Shown here: positions 36,814 through 44,316 of the stretch, piece after piece
Layout of the letters: every line of letters begins with the position of its first letter
Numbering within the stretch: position 1 is the first letter of the stretch
NCBI GenBank assembly: GCA_017483605.1
Contig: JAFUWG010000055.1
Coordinates: forward strand, 1-56,476
From: Bacteroidaceae bacterium
Lineage (GTDB): Bacteria; Bacteroidota; Bacteroidia; Bacteroidales; Bacteroidaceae
Direction: 5' to 3'
DNA length: 56,476 bases
Notes under the pieces: model-generated
What the model saw: the letters and a program-made list of their open reading frames with translations, nothing else
Database searches by the model: none
Told to the model about the DNA's origin: nothing
Position numbers and translations under genes: made by a program

Positions 36814-36897
36814 GTTTCATTGCCTCCCATCGTCGTTCCCCCGACACAGGGGCGTGCATGCCCCCGAATAGGACAAAATGACACACTCGTTACCTCT

Positions 36898-36968
36898 AAA
36901 GTGGTGTGAGTCACACCGCCGGGGTGGTCTGAGTCACACCACTTCGGCGGTGTGACTCAGACCACTTT
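36898..36968. repeat. 71-bp palindromic array 1 (three 15-bp cores, 23-bp period)
   Basis: Cores start at 36903, 36926 and 36949 and read GGTGTGAGTCACACC, GGTCTGAGTCACACC and GGTGTGACTCAGACC. They are separated by 8-bp spacers (GCCGGGGT and ACTTCGGC) and bounded by AAAGT and ACTTT. The architecture matches base for base in length the array at 44037-44107, with 58 of 71 positions identical. A GGGGC/GCCCC hairpin lies upstream at 36849-36864. I do not recognise this element. Confidence 0.9.
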
Positions 36969-37154
36969 GGGGGCTTCCTGCGTGCCGTTTTTGTCATGAC
37001 GAAATTGACATGAAAACGAATAGCGTTTCGCCATTGTAGTCGGTGTGTGCTTGGGGGTGCATTTCTGCGAAGAAACCACAAATGCCAATTTGTTTTCAGG
37101 AATGACTGCTTGCGGCTCATTCGCAAAGGAGTTAGAGCCCCTTTTCAAAAAAAA
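36969..37154. other. Non-coding stretch between array 1 and the etfB promoter
   Basis: 186 bp with no accepted gene. A minus-strand frame runs through it and into the array, with a basic tail (RYSFSCQFRHDKNGTQ); it has no credible start and enters the etfB leader. It may be part of a larger repeat together with the array. Confidence 0.4.
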
Positions 37155-37186
37155 TTTGGTACTTCCACTTATTTTTTCTACCTTTG
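37155..37186 (+). promoter_or_regulatory. Promoter of the etfB-etfA-acyl-CoA dehydrogenase operon
   Basis: TTTG at 37155-37158 and TACCTTTG at 37179-37186 are separated by exactly 20 bp, a full consensus match. The leader to etfB is about 70 nt. Confidence 0.85.
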
Positions 37187-37263
37187 CACTTTGAAATATT
37201 ATACCCAACAAAACCCACGGAAACAATCGACAATAAATATACATCAAAACAATTGAGAATAAT

Positions 37264-38073
37264 ATGAGTTTGAAAATTATTGTACTCGCCAAGCAGGTGC
37301 CGGACACTCGCAATGTCGGTCCTGATGCGATGACTCCAGAGGGTACAGTGAACCGTGCGGCTCTGCCTGCCGTGTTCAACCCCGAGGACTTGAACGCCCT
37401 TGAACAGGCTCTGCGCCTGAAGGACGCTAACCCTGGTTCCACCATCACCATGCTCACCATGGGTCTGCCCAAGGCTGCCGAGGTGCTGAAGGAAGGTATC
37501 TACCGTGGTGCTGATGAGGGCATCCTCATCTCCGACCGTCCACTGGGCGGTGCCGACACCCTCGCCACTTCCTACACGCTGGCTCAGGCCATTAAGAAAG
37601 TGGGTGACTATGACATCATCCTCTGTGGCCGTCAGGCCATCGACGGTGACACCGCACAGGTGGGTCCACAGGTGGCTGAGAAACTGGGCTTGACTCAGAT
37701 TACTTACACCGAGGAAATCATCTCCCTCGACAAAGAGGCCAAGAAGATTGTGGCAAAGCGTCACATCGACGGCGGTGTGGAGACTGTGGAAGGTCCGCTG
37801 CCTATCGTCGTGACCGTGAATGGCTCTGCCGCTCCTTGCCGTGTGCGCAACGTGAAGCGTGTGTGGGCTAACAAGAACCGCGAGTTTACCACGTGGGGTG
37901 CCGCCGACATCGAGGCAGACCCAGCACAGATTGGTAAGGCTGGTTCGCCAACCAACGTGAAGGCCGTGAAGAGCATCGTCTTCAAGGCGAAGGAAAACAA
38001 GACGCTCACTGCCAGCGATGCTGACGTGGAGAGTCTGATTGTTGAACTCATGGACTCTAACACTATCGGATAA
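37264..38073 (+). CDS. etfB: Electron transfer flavoprotein subunit beta
   Basis: 269 residues starting MSLKIIVLAKQVPDTRNVGP. The family blocks LVLGKQVPDT-like start, FNPEDLNALEQALRLKD, GRQAIDGDTAQVGPQVAEKL and LPIVVTVNGSAAPCRVRNVK are typical of EtfB. It binds AMP and, with EtfA, carries FAD that accepts electrons from acyl-CoA dehydrogenases. The stop TAATG overlaps the etfA start by one base, so the subunits are translationally coupled. The three-gene order etfB-etfA-acyl-CoA dehydrogenase indicates a dedicated electron-transfer unit. Confidence 0.96.
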   Translation: MSLKIIVLAKQVPDTRNVGPDAMTPEGTVNRAALPAVFNPEDLNALEQALRLKDANPGSTITMLTMGLPKAAEVLKEGIYRGADEGILISDRPLGGADTLATSYTLAQAIKKVGDYDIILCGRQAIDGDTAQVGPQVAEKLGLTQITYTEEIISLDKEAKKIVAKRHIDGGVETVEGPLPIVVTVNGSAAPCRVRNVKRVWANKNREFTTWGAADIEADPAQIGKAGSPTNVKAVKSIVFKAKENKTLTASDADVESLIVELMDSNTIG

Positions 38074-39113
38074 TGAACAACGTATTTGTATATTGTGAAC
38101 TTGAAGGCAACAAGGTTGCTGACGTAAGTTTGGAACTTTGCACCAAGGGTCGCAAACTCGCCAATCAGTTGGGTGTACAGTTGGAAGCCGTACTCATCGG
38201 CGCAGGTCTCGATGGTGTTGAAAAGCAAGTGATTCCTTACGGTGTGGATAAGGTACACATCTTCGACGACGAAAAACTGTTCCCCTACACTTCCCTCCCC
38301 CACACTTCTGCCGTGGTGAACCTCTTCAAGGAGGAGAAGCCACAGATTTGCCTTCTCGGTGCAACCGTCATCGGTCGCGACCTCGGTCCTCGTGTCTCTT
38401 CGGCACTCCACTCAGGTCTGACAGCCGACTGCACCCAGTTGGAGATTGGTTCTTTCGACATGAAGGTGAAGGATGCTGAGGGCAACTTCGTGGACAAGCA
38501 CTACGACGACCAACTCTATCAGATTCGTCCTGCCTTTGGCGGTTCCATCATCGCCACCATCGTCAACCCCGAGCATCGCCCACAGATGGCAACCGTTCGC
38601 GACGGTGTGATGAAGAAGGAAATCCTCGACGAGAACTACAAGGCAGAGGTGGTGAAGCACGACGTGGCTAAGTACATCCCTCTGACTGACTATGTGGTGA
38701 AGGTGCTCGACCGTCACGTGGAGAAGGCAAAGCACAACCTCAAGGGTGCTCCCATCATCGTGGCAGGTGGTTACGGTGTAGGTGGTCCCGAAGGTTTCAA
38801 CCTCCTCTTCGACCTCGCCAAAGAACTTCACGCCGAAGTGGGCGCCAGCCGTGCAGCAGTCGATGCCGGTTGGATTGACCACGACCGTCAGATTGGTCAG
38901 ACGGGAACCACCGTCCGTCCAAAGGTGTACATCGCCTGCGGCATCTCTGGTGCCATCCAGCACGTGGCTGGCATGAAGGAGTCTGGTATCATCATCTCCA
39001 TCAACTCCGACCCACAGGCACCTATCAACCAGATTGCCGACTACATCATCAACGGCACCATCGAAGAGGTCGTTCCAAAACTCATCAAGTATTACAAGAA
39101 GAATAGCAAATAA
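38073..39113 (+). CDS. etfA: Electron transfer flavoprotein subunit alpha
   Basis: 346 residues. The N-terminal domain has the alpha/beta fold (CTKGRKLANQLGVQLEAVLI and ICLLGATVIGRDLGPRVSSA). The C-terminal FAD-binding domain has GASRAAVDAGWIDHDRQIGQ, TGTTVRPKVYIACGISGAIQ and INSDPQAPINQIADYIING, the classic EtfA signature. Together with EtfB it transfers electrons between flavoprotein dehydrogenases and the respiratory or bifurcating partner. In anaerobes EtfAB may also take part in electron bifurcation; no extra domain here decides that. Confidence 0.96.
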   Translation: MNNVFVYCELEGNKVADVSLELCTKGRKLANQLGVQLEAVLIGAGLDGVEKQVIPYGVDKVHIFDDEKLFPYTSLPHTSAVVNLFKEEKPQICLLGATVIGRDLGPRVSSALHSGLTADCTQLEIGSFDMKVKDAEGNFVDKHYDDQLYQIRPAFGGSIIATIVNPEHRPQMATVRDGVMKKEILDENYKAEVVKHDVAKYIPLTDYVVKVLDRHVEKAKHNLKGAPIIVAGGYGVGGPEGFNLLFDLAKELHAEVGASRAAVDAGWIDHDRQIGQTGTTVRPKVYIACGISGAIQHVAGMKESGIIISINSDPQAPINQIADYIINGTIEEVVPKLIKYYKKNSK

Positions 39114-39115
39114 TC

Positions 39116-40825
39116 ATGGCAAATTCCTATACAGACGTTCCTGAGATTAAATTCCACATGGAACACCCTTTGATGAAACGCATCGTTGAGTTGAAGGAGA
39201 GAAACTATGCTGACTACGGTCAGTACGACTATGCACCCAAGGACTACGAGGATGCACAGGAGAACTATGACAGCCTGCTCGAAATCACGGGCGACATCAA
39301 CGCCAACATCATCGGTCCTAACTCCGAGGATGTGGATGCCGAGGGCCCTCACTGCGAGAATGGTCGCGTTCGCTATGCCAGCAAGACCTACGAAAACCTT
39401 GATGCTACCATCAAGGCTGGCCTCTGCGGCATGACAATGCCACGTCGTTACGGCGGTCTCAACCTGCCCAACGTGGTTTATACCGCTGCCAACGAAATCA
39501 TCGCCGAGGGTGATGCTGGTTTTGAAAACATCTGGTCATTGCAGGACTGTATCGAGACGCTCTATGAGTTTGGTGACGAAGACCAGCGCAAGCGTTACAT
39601 CCCACGCGTTTGTGCCGGCGAAACCATGTCTATGGACTTGACTGAGCCTGACGCTGGTTCCGACCTCCAGTCGGTGATGCTCAAGGCAACCTTCGACGAG
39701 AAGGAGAACTGCTGGCGTCTGAACGGCGTGAAGCGTTTCATCACCAACGGCGACGCTGACATCCACCTCGTGTTGGCTCGTTCTGTGGAAGGCACTCGCG
39801 ACGGTCGCGGTCTTTCCATGTTCATCTACGACAAGCGTAACGGTGGCGTGAACGTGCGTCGCATCGAAAACAAACTCGGTATCCACGGAAGCCCCACTTG
39901 CGAACTCGTTTACAAGAACGCCAAGGCAGAACTCTGCGGTTCTGAGAAACTCGGTCTGATTAAGTACGTGATGGGTCTGATGAACGGTGCTCGTCTCGGC
40001 ATCGCTTCTCAGTCAGTCGGTGCAGAACAGGCTGCCTACGAGGAAGCCATCAACTATGCTCGCGACCGCAAGCAGTTCGGCAAGGAGATTATCCACTTCC
40101 CCGCTGTTTACGACATGATTGCCCGCATCAAGGCTAAACTCGATGCCGGTCGTTCACTCCTCTACATGACTGCTCGCTACGTAGATATCTACAAGGCACT
40201 CGACGACATCAGCAAGGAGCGTAAACTCACTCCCGAAGAGCGTGATGAGTTCAAGAAATACAGCAAACTCGCCGATGCCTTCACGCCACTGGCAAAGGGT
40301 ATGAACTCCGAGTTTGCCAACGAAAGCGCTTACGACTCCATTCAGGTTCACGGCGGTTCAGGCTTCATGCTCGAGTACAAGTGCCAGCGTGTGTATCGCG
40401 ATGCCCGCATCATGTCCATCTACGAGGGTACCACTCAGTTGCAGACCGTTGCAGCCATCCGCTACATCACTTCGGGCTTCTACGCCAACGTCATCAAGGA
40501 CTTCGAGGCTGAACCCGTTGCAGCCGAGTACGCAGCCTACGCAGAGCGTATCAAGGCAATGAACGAGAAACTCACTGCTGCCATCGAAAAGGCAAAGGCT
40601 CCTGGCAATCAAGATTTCCTCGACCTCTGTGCCCGCAAACTCTACGAGATGACTGCCTACGTCATCATGTCGCACCTGCTCCTTCAGGACACCCAGCGTG
40701 CTCCCGAACTCTTCGGCAAGTCTCTCATAGTCTTCATGAACTACGCCGAGAGCGAAGTTGCCAAGCATAGCAACTACATCAACCGCCTCGATGTCGAGCA
40801 GTTGGCAAGTTACGTGCAGGAGTAA
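39116..40825 (+). CDS. Acyl-CoA dehydrogenase family protein
   Basis: 569 residues, longer than the usual 380-residue short-chain enzyme. The N-terminal about 60 residues are an extra segment (EHPLMKRIVELKERNYADYG). Core motifs are AMTEPDAGSD-like DLTEPDAGSDLQSVMLKATF, NGVKRFITNGDADIHLVLA, IHGSPTCELVYKN, YARDRKQFGKEI, and QVHGGSGFMLEYKCQRVYRD followed by IYEGTTQLQ, where the glutamate is the expected catalytic base. The C-terminal 120 residues form a helical domain found in longer family members. It is 2 bp after etfA, so EtfAB is its likely electron acceptor. The acyl-CoA substrate cannot be told from the sequence. Confidence 0.93.
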   Translation: MANSYTDVPEIKFHMEHPLMKRIVELKERNYADYGQYDYAPKDYEDAQENYDSLLEITGDINANIIGPNSEDVDAEGPHCENGRVRYASKTYENLDATIKAGLCGMTMPRRYGGLNLPNVVYTAANEIIAEGDAGFENIWSLQDCIETLYEFGDEDQRKRYIPRVCAGETMSMDLTEPDAGSDLQSVMLKATFDEKENCWRLNGVKRFITNGDADIHLVLARSVEGTRDGRGLSMFIYDKRNGGVNVRRIENKLGIHGSPTCELVYKNAKAELCGSEKLGLIKYVMGLMNGARLGIASQSVGAEQAAYEEAINYARDRKQFGKEIIHFPAVYDMIARIKAKLDAGRSLLYMTARYVDIYKALDDISKERKLTPEERDEFKKYSKLADAFTPLAKGMNSEFANESAYDSIQVHGGSGFMLEYKCQRVYRDARIMSIYEGTTQLQTVAAIRYITSGFYANVIKDFEAEPVAAEYAAYAERIKAMNEKLTAAIEKAKAPGNQDFLDLCARKLYEMTAYVIMSHLLLQDTQRAPELFGKSLIVFMNYAESEVAKHSNYINRLDVEQLASYVQE

Positions 40826-40847
40826 ACATTACACATATTATTATATA

Positions 40848-40875
40848 TAACGTGAGTTCGACGAAAATCACGTTA
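40848..40875. repeat. Collapsed IS end or mini inverted-repeat remnant
   Basis: Positions 40848-40865 are the exact reverse complement of 124-141, the IS terminus at the window start. The segment closes with TCACGTTA (40868-40875), which pairs with its own TAACGTGA (40848-40855) across 12 bp. No transposase sequence is present. It lies between the acyl-CoA dehydrogenase stop and its terminator. Confidence 0.55.
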
Positions 40876-40883
40876 ATATAAAC

Positions 40884-40932
40884 AAAAAAGAGAGGGAAGA
40901 CCCCGTTGTGGAAGGTCTTCCTTCTCTTTTTT
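40884..40932. terminator. Strong, probably bidirectional terminator after the etf operon
   Basis: A 19-bp stem (40884-40902 with 40914-40932, one G-U pair) has an A tract at its start and a T tract at its end, so it can terminate on both strands. The loop is 11 nt. Confidence 0.9.
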
Positions 40933-40937
40933 GCTTT

Positions 40938-41034
40938 AATTCAACTAAACGCATAGTTAAAAAGTGTTTTTTATTTGGTTGGAACAGAATAAATGCATAC
41001 ATTTGCAGTATTGAACTAAATTATTCGTTGAATA
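40938..41034. promoter_or_regulatory. Paired inverted candidate operators around the blaI promoter
   Basis: A 21-bp site at 40938-40958 (plus) and one at 41014-41034 (minus) share ATTCAAC, AA and TAGTT at the same spacing (14 of 21 positions). They flank the promoter boxes on both sides and point towards each other. This arrangement suits binding by the downstream BlaI-type dimer. It lacks the TACA/TGTA dyad known from staphylococcal BlaI. Confidence 0.4.
40974..41005 (+). promoter_or_regulatory. Promoter of the BlaI/M56 pair
   Basis: TTTG at 40974-40977 and TACATTTG at 40998-41005 are separated by exactly 20 bp. The leader to the blaI-like gene is about 100 nt. Confidence 0.8.
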
Positions 41035-41045
41035 ATGGAGGGAAA

Positions 41046-41155
41046 GCAATAGAGCAACTAACTGGAAAAGAAAGAAAACTATTGAAAGAATAACTGAAAA
41101 AAAGAGAAACAATGGAAAAACTAACAGGAAAAGAAGAAGAGGTGATGGAGAAAAT
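41046..41155 (+). repeat. Decayed 63-bp tandem duplication of the blaI 5' end
   Basis: Positions 41046-41090 align without gaps to 41109-41153 with 30 of 45 identities. The second copy carries the blaI start (MEKLTGKEEE); the first reads IEQLTGKERKLLKE and stops at TAA 41091-41093, with ATA in place of ATG. Confidence 0.5.
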
Positions 41156-41471
41156 TTGGGAGATTGGTCCCTGTGCTCCTAAAGACGTTGTGGCAAAGTA
41201 TGAAGACCCGAAGCCGCATGTCAACACCATCGCGACCATGTTTCAGTCATTGGAACGGAAAGGCTACCTCACGCATGAGCCCAAAGGACGCGGGTACATC
41301 TATTCCGCCATCATTCCGCAAGAGCATTACGGACGAGGGAAGTTCTCAAGTTTTGTCAATCGGTATTTCGGCAATTCGTACATGAATGTGGTCTCAGCAC
41401 TGGTGCAAGATCAGAAAATCAGCAAAGAAGAACTGATGGAGTTTCTTGAAGAACTCAAGAACAGGAAGTAA
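41112..41471 (+). CDS. BlaI/MecI/CopY-family transcriptional repressor
   Basis: 119 residues. The N-terminal winged helix begins LTGKEEEVMEKIWEIGPCAP, the standard BlaI opening (LTxxEwevMxxlW). It continues PHVNTIATMFQSLERKGYLT, the recognition helix region, then EPKGRGYIYSAI, the wing. The C-terminal 35 residues form the dimerisation helices. BlaI repressors are cleaved after a membrane-bound M56 peptidase senses a signal; the adjacent gene 34 bp downstream encodes such a peptidase. The original staphylococcal systems control beta-lactamase, but many Bacteroidetes pairs have no such gene nearby and none is present here. It probably represses its own operon. Confidence 0.94.
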   Translation: MEKLTGKEEEVMEKIWEIGPCAPKDVVAKYEDPKPHVNTIATMFQSLERKGYLTHEPKGRGYIYSAIIPQEHYGRGKFSSFVNRYFGNSYMNVVSALVQDQKISKEELMEFLEELKNRK

Positions 41472-41505
41472 TCAGGAGTTAAGGACTTAAAAAGAAACAA
41501 AGACT

Positions 41506-43839
41506 ATGGCGGCATTCGTCATCTATATCCTCAAATGGGCTATCAGCCTCACGCTGTTGTATTCGCTCTACGGGCTTTTTCTGCGGAAAGAGACCTTCCA
41601 CCACTTCAACCGCATGGTGCTGATTGGCATTCTGCTCACCAGCATGGTGCTGCCTTTCTGCACCATCCACACAAAGGAGGAAACCATCGTGTCGAAAGGG
41701 ATGAGTGGAATTGAAGAAAGCATCTCCAACGAAATTGTCATCAGATACCAACCTGCAGAGGAAATAGATTTCAGTCATCAATACACACGAATCGAAGAAA
41801 ATCCCAAGGCAAACACTCCGACGATGAGTCTTGTCCAATGGCTTGTCCTTCTCGGGCTGTTAGGAACTGCCTATTTCTGGGGGAGTTACCTCATTTCGAT
41901 TGTGAAACTATGCTTCGTGATGAAGAACAGCCGTCCGATAGATGGAAACGGAAAACTCCCACAAGGCATACGTCTCTTGGCCAATCCCACCATCCACTCC
42001 CCTTTCAGTTGGTTTCGCACGATTGTGATTCGCAGCGAAGACACACCCCAACCCACAGACATCATCCTGACCCACGAACTTGCCCACGTACAACACCATC
42101 ACTCGTGGGACAACCTGCTGTGCGACATCACGGTCAACACCCTCTGGTGGCTTCCCTTCGCATGGATGCTGAGACGCGACCTGCGCGATGTGCACGAATA
42201 CCAAGCCGACCAAGCCGTGATGGAAGCCGGTTTCGATGTGGAAGCCTATCAAATGCTGCTGATTGACAAATCCACAGGAGAAAGAAATGAAGAAATCGTG
42301 AACAATTTTGAGCAGAACCCATTAAAAAGACGATTCATGATGATGTTTAGGGACAAATCCAACAAGTATGCAGGGCTGAAAGTCCTCTACATCCTGCCTC
42401 TTGCCGCCATCGCACTGGCAGCCTTTGCCAAGCCCGACATGATGGAAGCGGTGGAGAATGAAGTGACCACAGAGATGGAGCCCTTCTCATCTGCCTTCAG
42501 CGGCAAGAAAAACTCTTCCGACCATGAAGACGACACACCAATCCAAGAAGATGAAGAAAAATGGAATATTGACCCGCGAGGCATCTACAAAATGACCAAA
42601 ATGACAGGGCGGGATGGCATAGAGATTGAGGCTCCGAACGACCAGTACAAGATTTGCAGAGACGATGTGACCATCACCTTCAGGGTGGCTACCAACAATG
42701 CCAATCCCAAGAAATACGCCTTTTATTTCTGCATCAACGATGCCATCATCTACAACTATACAGGCAAAGTGCCCCAAGGAGAGGACATGCATGGCACTCA
42801 GATTTACGACAGCAACGGAAAGGAGTTCACCATGAGGTGGCGGAGTCAGTACAAAGACCACCCACTTTTCTCCGAGAACAACTGGGTGGTGGAAAAATAT
42901 GAGCGAGACACATTCTCCAAGCACGCCCAAGAGATTCTTGAACTGCTCAAGAGCGGCGATTTCTCCAACAGCAGGAATCCTTTTGAGGGCAGGTGGATTC
43001 TGTGGAAACAAACCGACAGCGAGGAAGAATGCACTCAGACAGCAAAGAAAGGAGCAGGAAAAGAATCTTTTTCCCCCGACGAATTTAGAGTCATGATGAT
43101 ACAAGGCAACAAGGAACTATCCATGAGCATGGTGAAGGTGTCAAACCCGACCAAATTCATTTTCCTCGGAGGCGTCAGTCCCTGCTCCCACCAAGGAGAC
43201 AAGCAACTCAAACTCGATGACCTCACCTACACAATCCATTGGCAAGGCAAAAACCATTTCTACCACAAGGGAGCGAACGGAAAATTCTGGCTATGGGTTC
43301 GTGACAGTTATTCGCCCAACTACTACGATTACCTCATCGACCTTCTCCGGGTCAGCAGCCGAGAAGCCCTTTCCGTTCCCACCAACCTGTCGAAAGCGAC
43401 AACGGAAGAGATTGAATACCCCGCCTCCGAAAGCGACAGCATCTACATTGGTCCCAATGTCAGCATCGCGGAGTTTCCCGGAGGGGATGGAGAACTCCTG
43501 AATTACATGAGAACGCATGTCCGTTATCCCGATGCCACCTACTGGCAGTATGGTATGGAAGGCAGAGTGATGATTAGTTTTGTGGTGGAGAAAGGCGGCA
43601 GTTTGCAAAACTTCACGGTGGCTCGCAACGGCATCAAGGCCAACACAACCGCTGCCGAACAGAATTTGTCGGAAACGGAATTTGAAAACATCGTCAACAC
43701 AGGGAAACACGCCTTCGAGGAGGCGGTGATACAGGCCCTGCAATCCATGCCTGACTGGAGACCTGCCGTGCACGAAACAGATGGAAAAATGGAGTACGTG
43801 CACATGAAATACACCATCCCCGTCACCTTCAGGCTTTAA
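41506..43839 (+). CDS. M56 (BlaR1-like) metallopeptidase sensor with TonB C-terminal domain
   Basis: 777 residues. The N-terminal membrane domain has helices near 5-23, 33-52, 107-125 and 290-308. The zinc motif HELAH with HVQHHHSWDN follows near residue 190 in the cytoplasmic loop. The periplasmic part holds two related domains of about 120 residues (355-480 and 488-610), each with an R-W..FxR/FxV layout and ending in H/W-rich strands; they look lipocalin-like. The C-terminal about 140 residues match a TonB C-terminal domain (GMEGRVMISFVVEKGGSLQN, ALQSMPDWRPA, YTIPVTFRL). It senses an unknown envelope signal and is presumed to trigger cleavage of the BlaI-like repressor. The function of the TonB part is unclear. 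Confidence 0.9.
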   Translation: MAAFVIYILKWAISLTLLYSLYGLFLRKETFHHFNRMVLIGILLTSMVLPFCTIHTKEETIVSKGMSGIEESISNEIVIRYQPAEEIDFSHQYTRIEENPKANTPTMSLVQWLVLLGLLGTAYFWGSYLISIVKLCFVMKNSRPIDGNGKLPQGIRLLANPTIHSPFSWFRTIVIRSEDTPQPTDIILTHELAHVQHHHSWDNLLCDITVNTLWWLPFAWMLRRDLRDVHEYQADQAVMEAGFDVEAYQMLLIDKSTGERNEEIVNNFEQNPLKRRFMMMFRDKSNKYAGLKVLYILPLAAIALAAFAKPDMMEAVENEVTTEMEPFSSAFSGKKNSSDHEDDTPIQEDEEKWNIDPRGIYKMTKMTGRDGIEIEAPNDQYKICRDDVTITFRVATNNANPKKYAFYFCINDAIIYNYTGKVPQGEDMHGTQIYDSNGKEFTMRWRSQYKDHPLFSENNWVVEKYERDTFSKHAQEILELLKSGDFSNSRNPFEGRWILWKQTDSEEECTQTAKKGAGKESFSPDEFRVMMIQGNKELSMSMVKVSNPTKFIFLGGVSPCSHQGDKQLKLDDLTYTIHWQGKNHFYHKGANGKFWLWVRDSYSPNYYDYLIDLLRVSSREALSVPTNLSKATTEEIEYPASESDSIYIGPNVSIAEFPGGDGELLNYMRTHVRYPDATYWQYGMEGRVMISFVVEKGGSLQNFTVARNGIKANTTAAEQNLSETEFENIVNTGKHAFEEAVIQALQSMPDWRPAVHETDGKMEYVHMKYTIPVTFRL

Positions 43840-43997
43840 TCAACAGACCTAAACATTATCATCCATTCTCCCCCTCACATCCTCCGCAACCAGATAGCCA
43901 TGAACTTATCGTAAAGTTCAAAAAGGGATGTTTTTTGACAAAGCGCGAGAGAAAAAAGGGGGATGGTGAGGGCAATGTAGAGTTTTCGGTCGGGGCG
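43840..43997. other. Intergenic stretch between the M56 gene and the HU promoter
   Basis: 158 bp. A 7-bp hairpin, TGAACTT/AAGTTCA (43901-43907 with 43914-43920), is followed by AAAAAGGG; it lacks a clear T tract, so a terminator is uncertain. Otherwise I see nothing here. Confidence 0.4.
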
Positions 43998-44029
43998 TTT
44001 GCAAATATCCCCAAGAATGCTTATCTTTG
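43998..44029 (+). promoter_or_regulatory. Promoter of the HU-like gene, directly before array 2
   Basis: TTTG at 43998-44001 and TATCTTTG at 44022-44029 are separated by exactly 20 bp. The start codon is at 44317, so the leader is about 280 nt and begins within or just before array 2. Confidence 0.8.
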
Positions 44030-44036
44030 TACCCTG

Positions 44037-44107
44037 AAAGTGGTCTGAGTCAGACCGCCTCGGTGGTGTGACTCAGACCACCGAGGCGGTGTGAGTCACA
44101 CCACTTG
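44037..44107. repeat. 71-bp palindromic array 2 (three 15-bp cores, 23-bp period)
   Basis: Cores start at 44042, 44065 and 44088 and read GGTCTGAGTCAGACC, GGTGTGACTCAGACC and GGTGTGAGTCACACC. The two 8-bp spacers, GCCTCGGT and ACCGAGGC, are exact reverse complements, so spacer-core-spacer can form an 11-bp stem. Flanks are AAAGT and ACTTG. It starts 8 bp after the -7 box of the HU promoter. Confidence 0.9.
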
Positions 44108-44316
44108 AGGGGTTGCGAGGGAGTGGTTTGAGAGGTGTCGAGCCGAGGATTTCACCCGAGGACGGGGATGGAAAAATGTGGAGAAGAGAGAAAGAGAAAT
44201 GTGGGTTAGGAAGGAAAGAAGAACGCAGGGAGGAAGGATAGAGATTTGTGGGCTGGAAGAACGGGAAAATGCGAACAACAAGAACTGAAAAACATTTATA
44301 AAAGAAAGGAGAACGT
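44108..44316 (+). other. Purine-rich untranslated leader of the HU-like gene
   Basis: 209 bp, strongly biased to G and A on the coding strand (for example GAGAAGAGAGAAAGAGAAAT), with no convincing open frame. It is the likely rest of the 5' leader after array 2. No known riboswitch shape is apparent. Confidence 0.45.

Noticed and set aside
36957-37472. 171-residue minus-strand frame covering the etfB start
   Set aside because: It overlaps the etfB promoter and coding region, and only its tail looks unusual; no credible start codon.
40908-41093. Short frame upstream of the blaI-like gene
   Set aside because: It begins inside the terminator stem and its similarity to the BlaI start is explained by the duplicated segment; no start context.
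36898-44107. The palindromic arrays as short CRISPR arrays
   Set aside because: They have only three units, conserved 8-bp spacers and 15-bp repeats, with no cas genes in the window.
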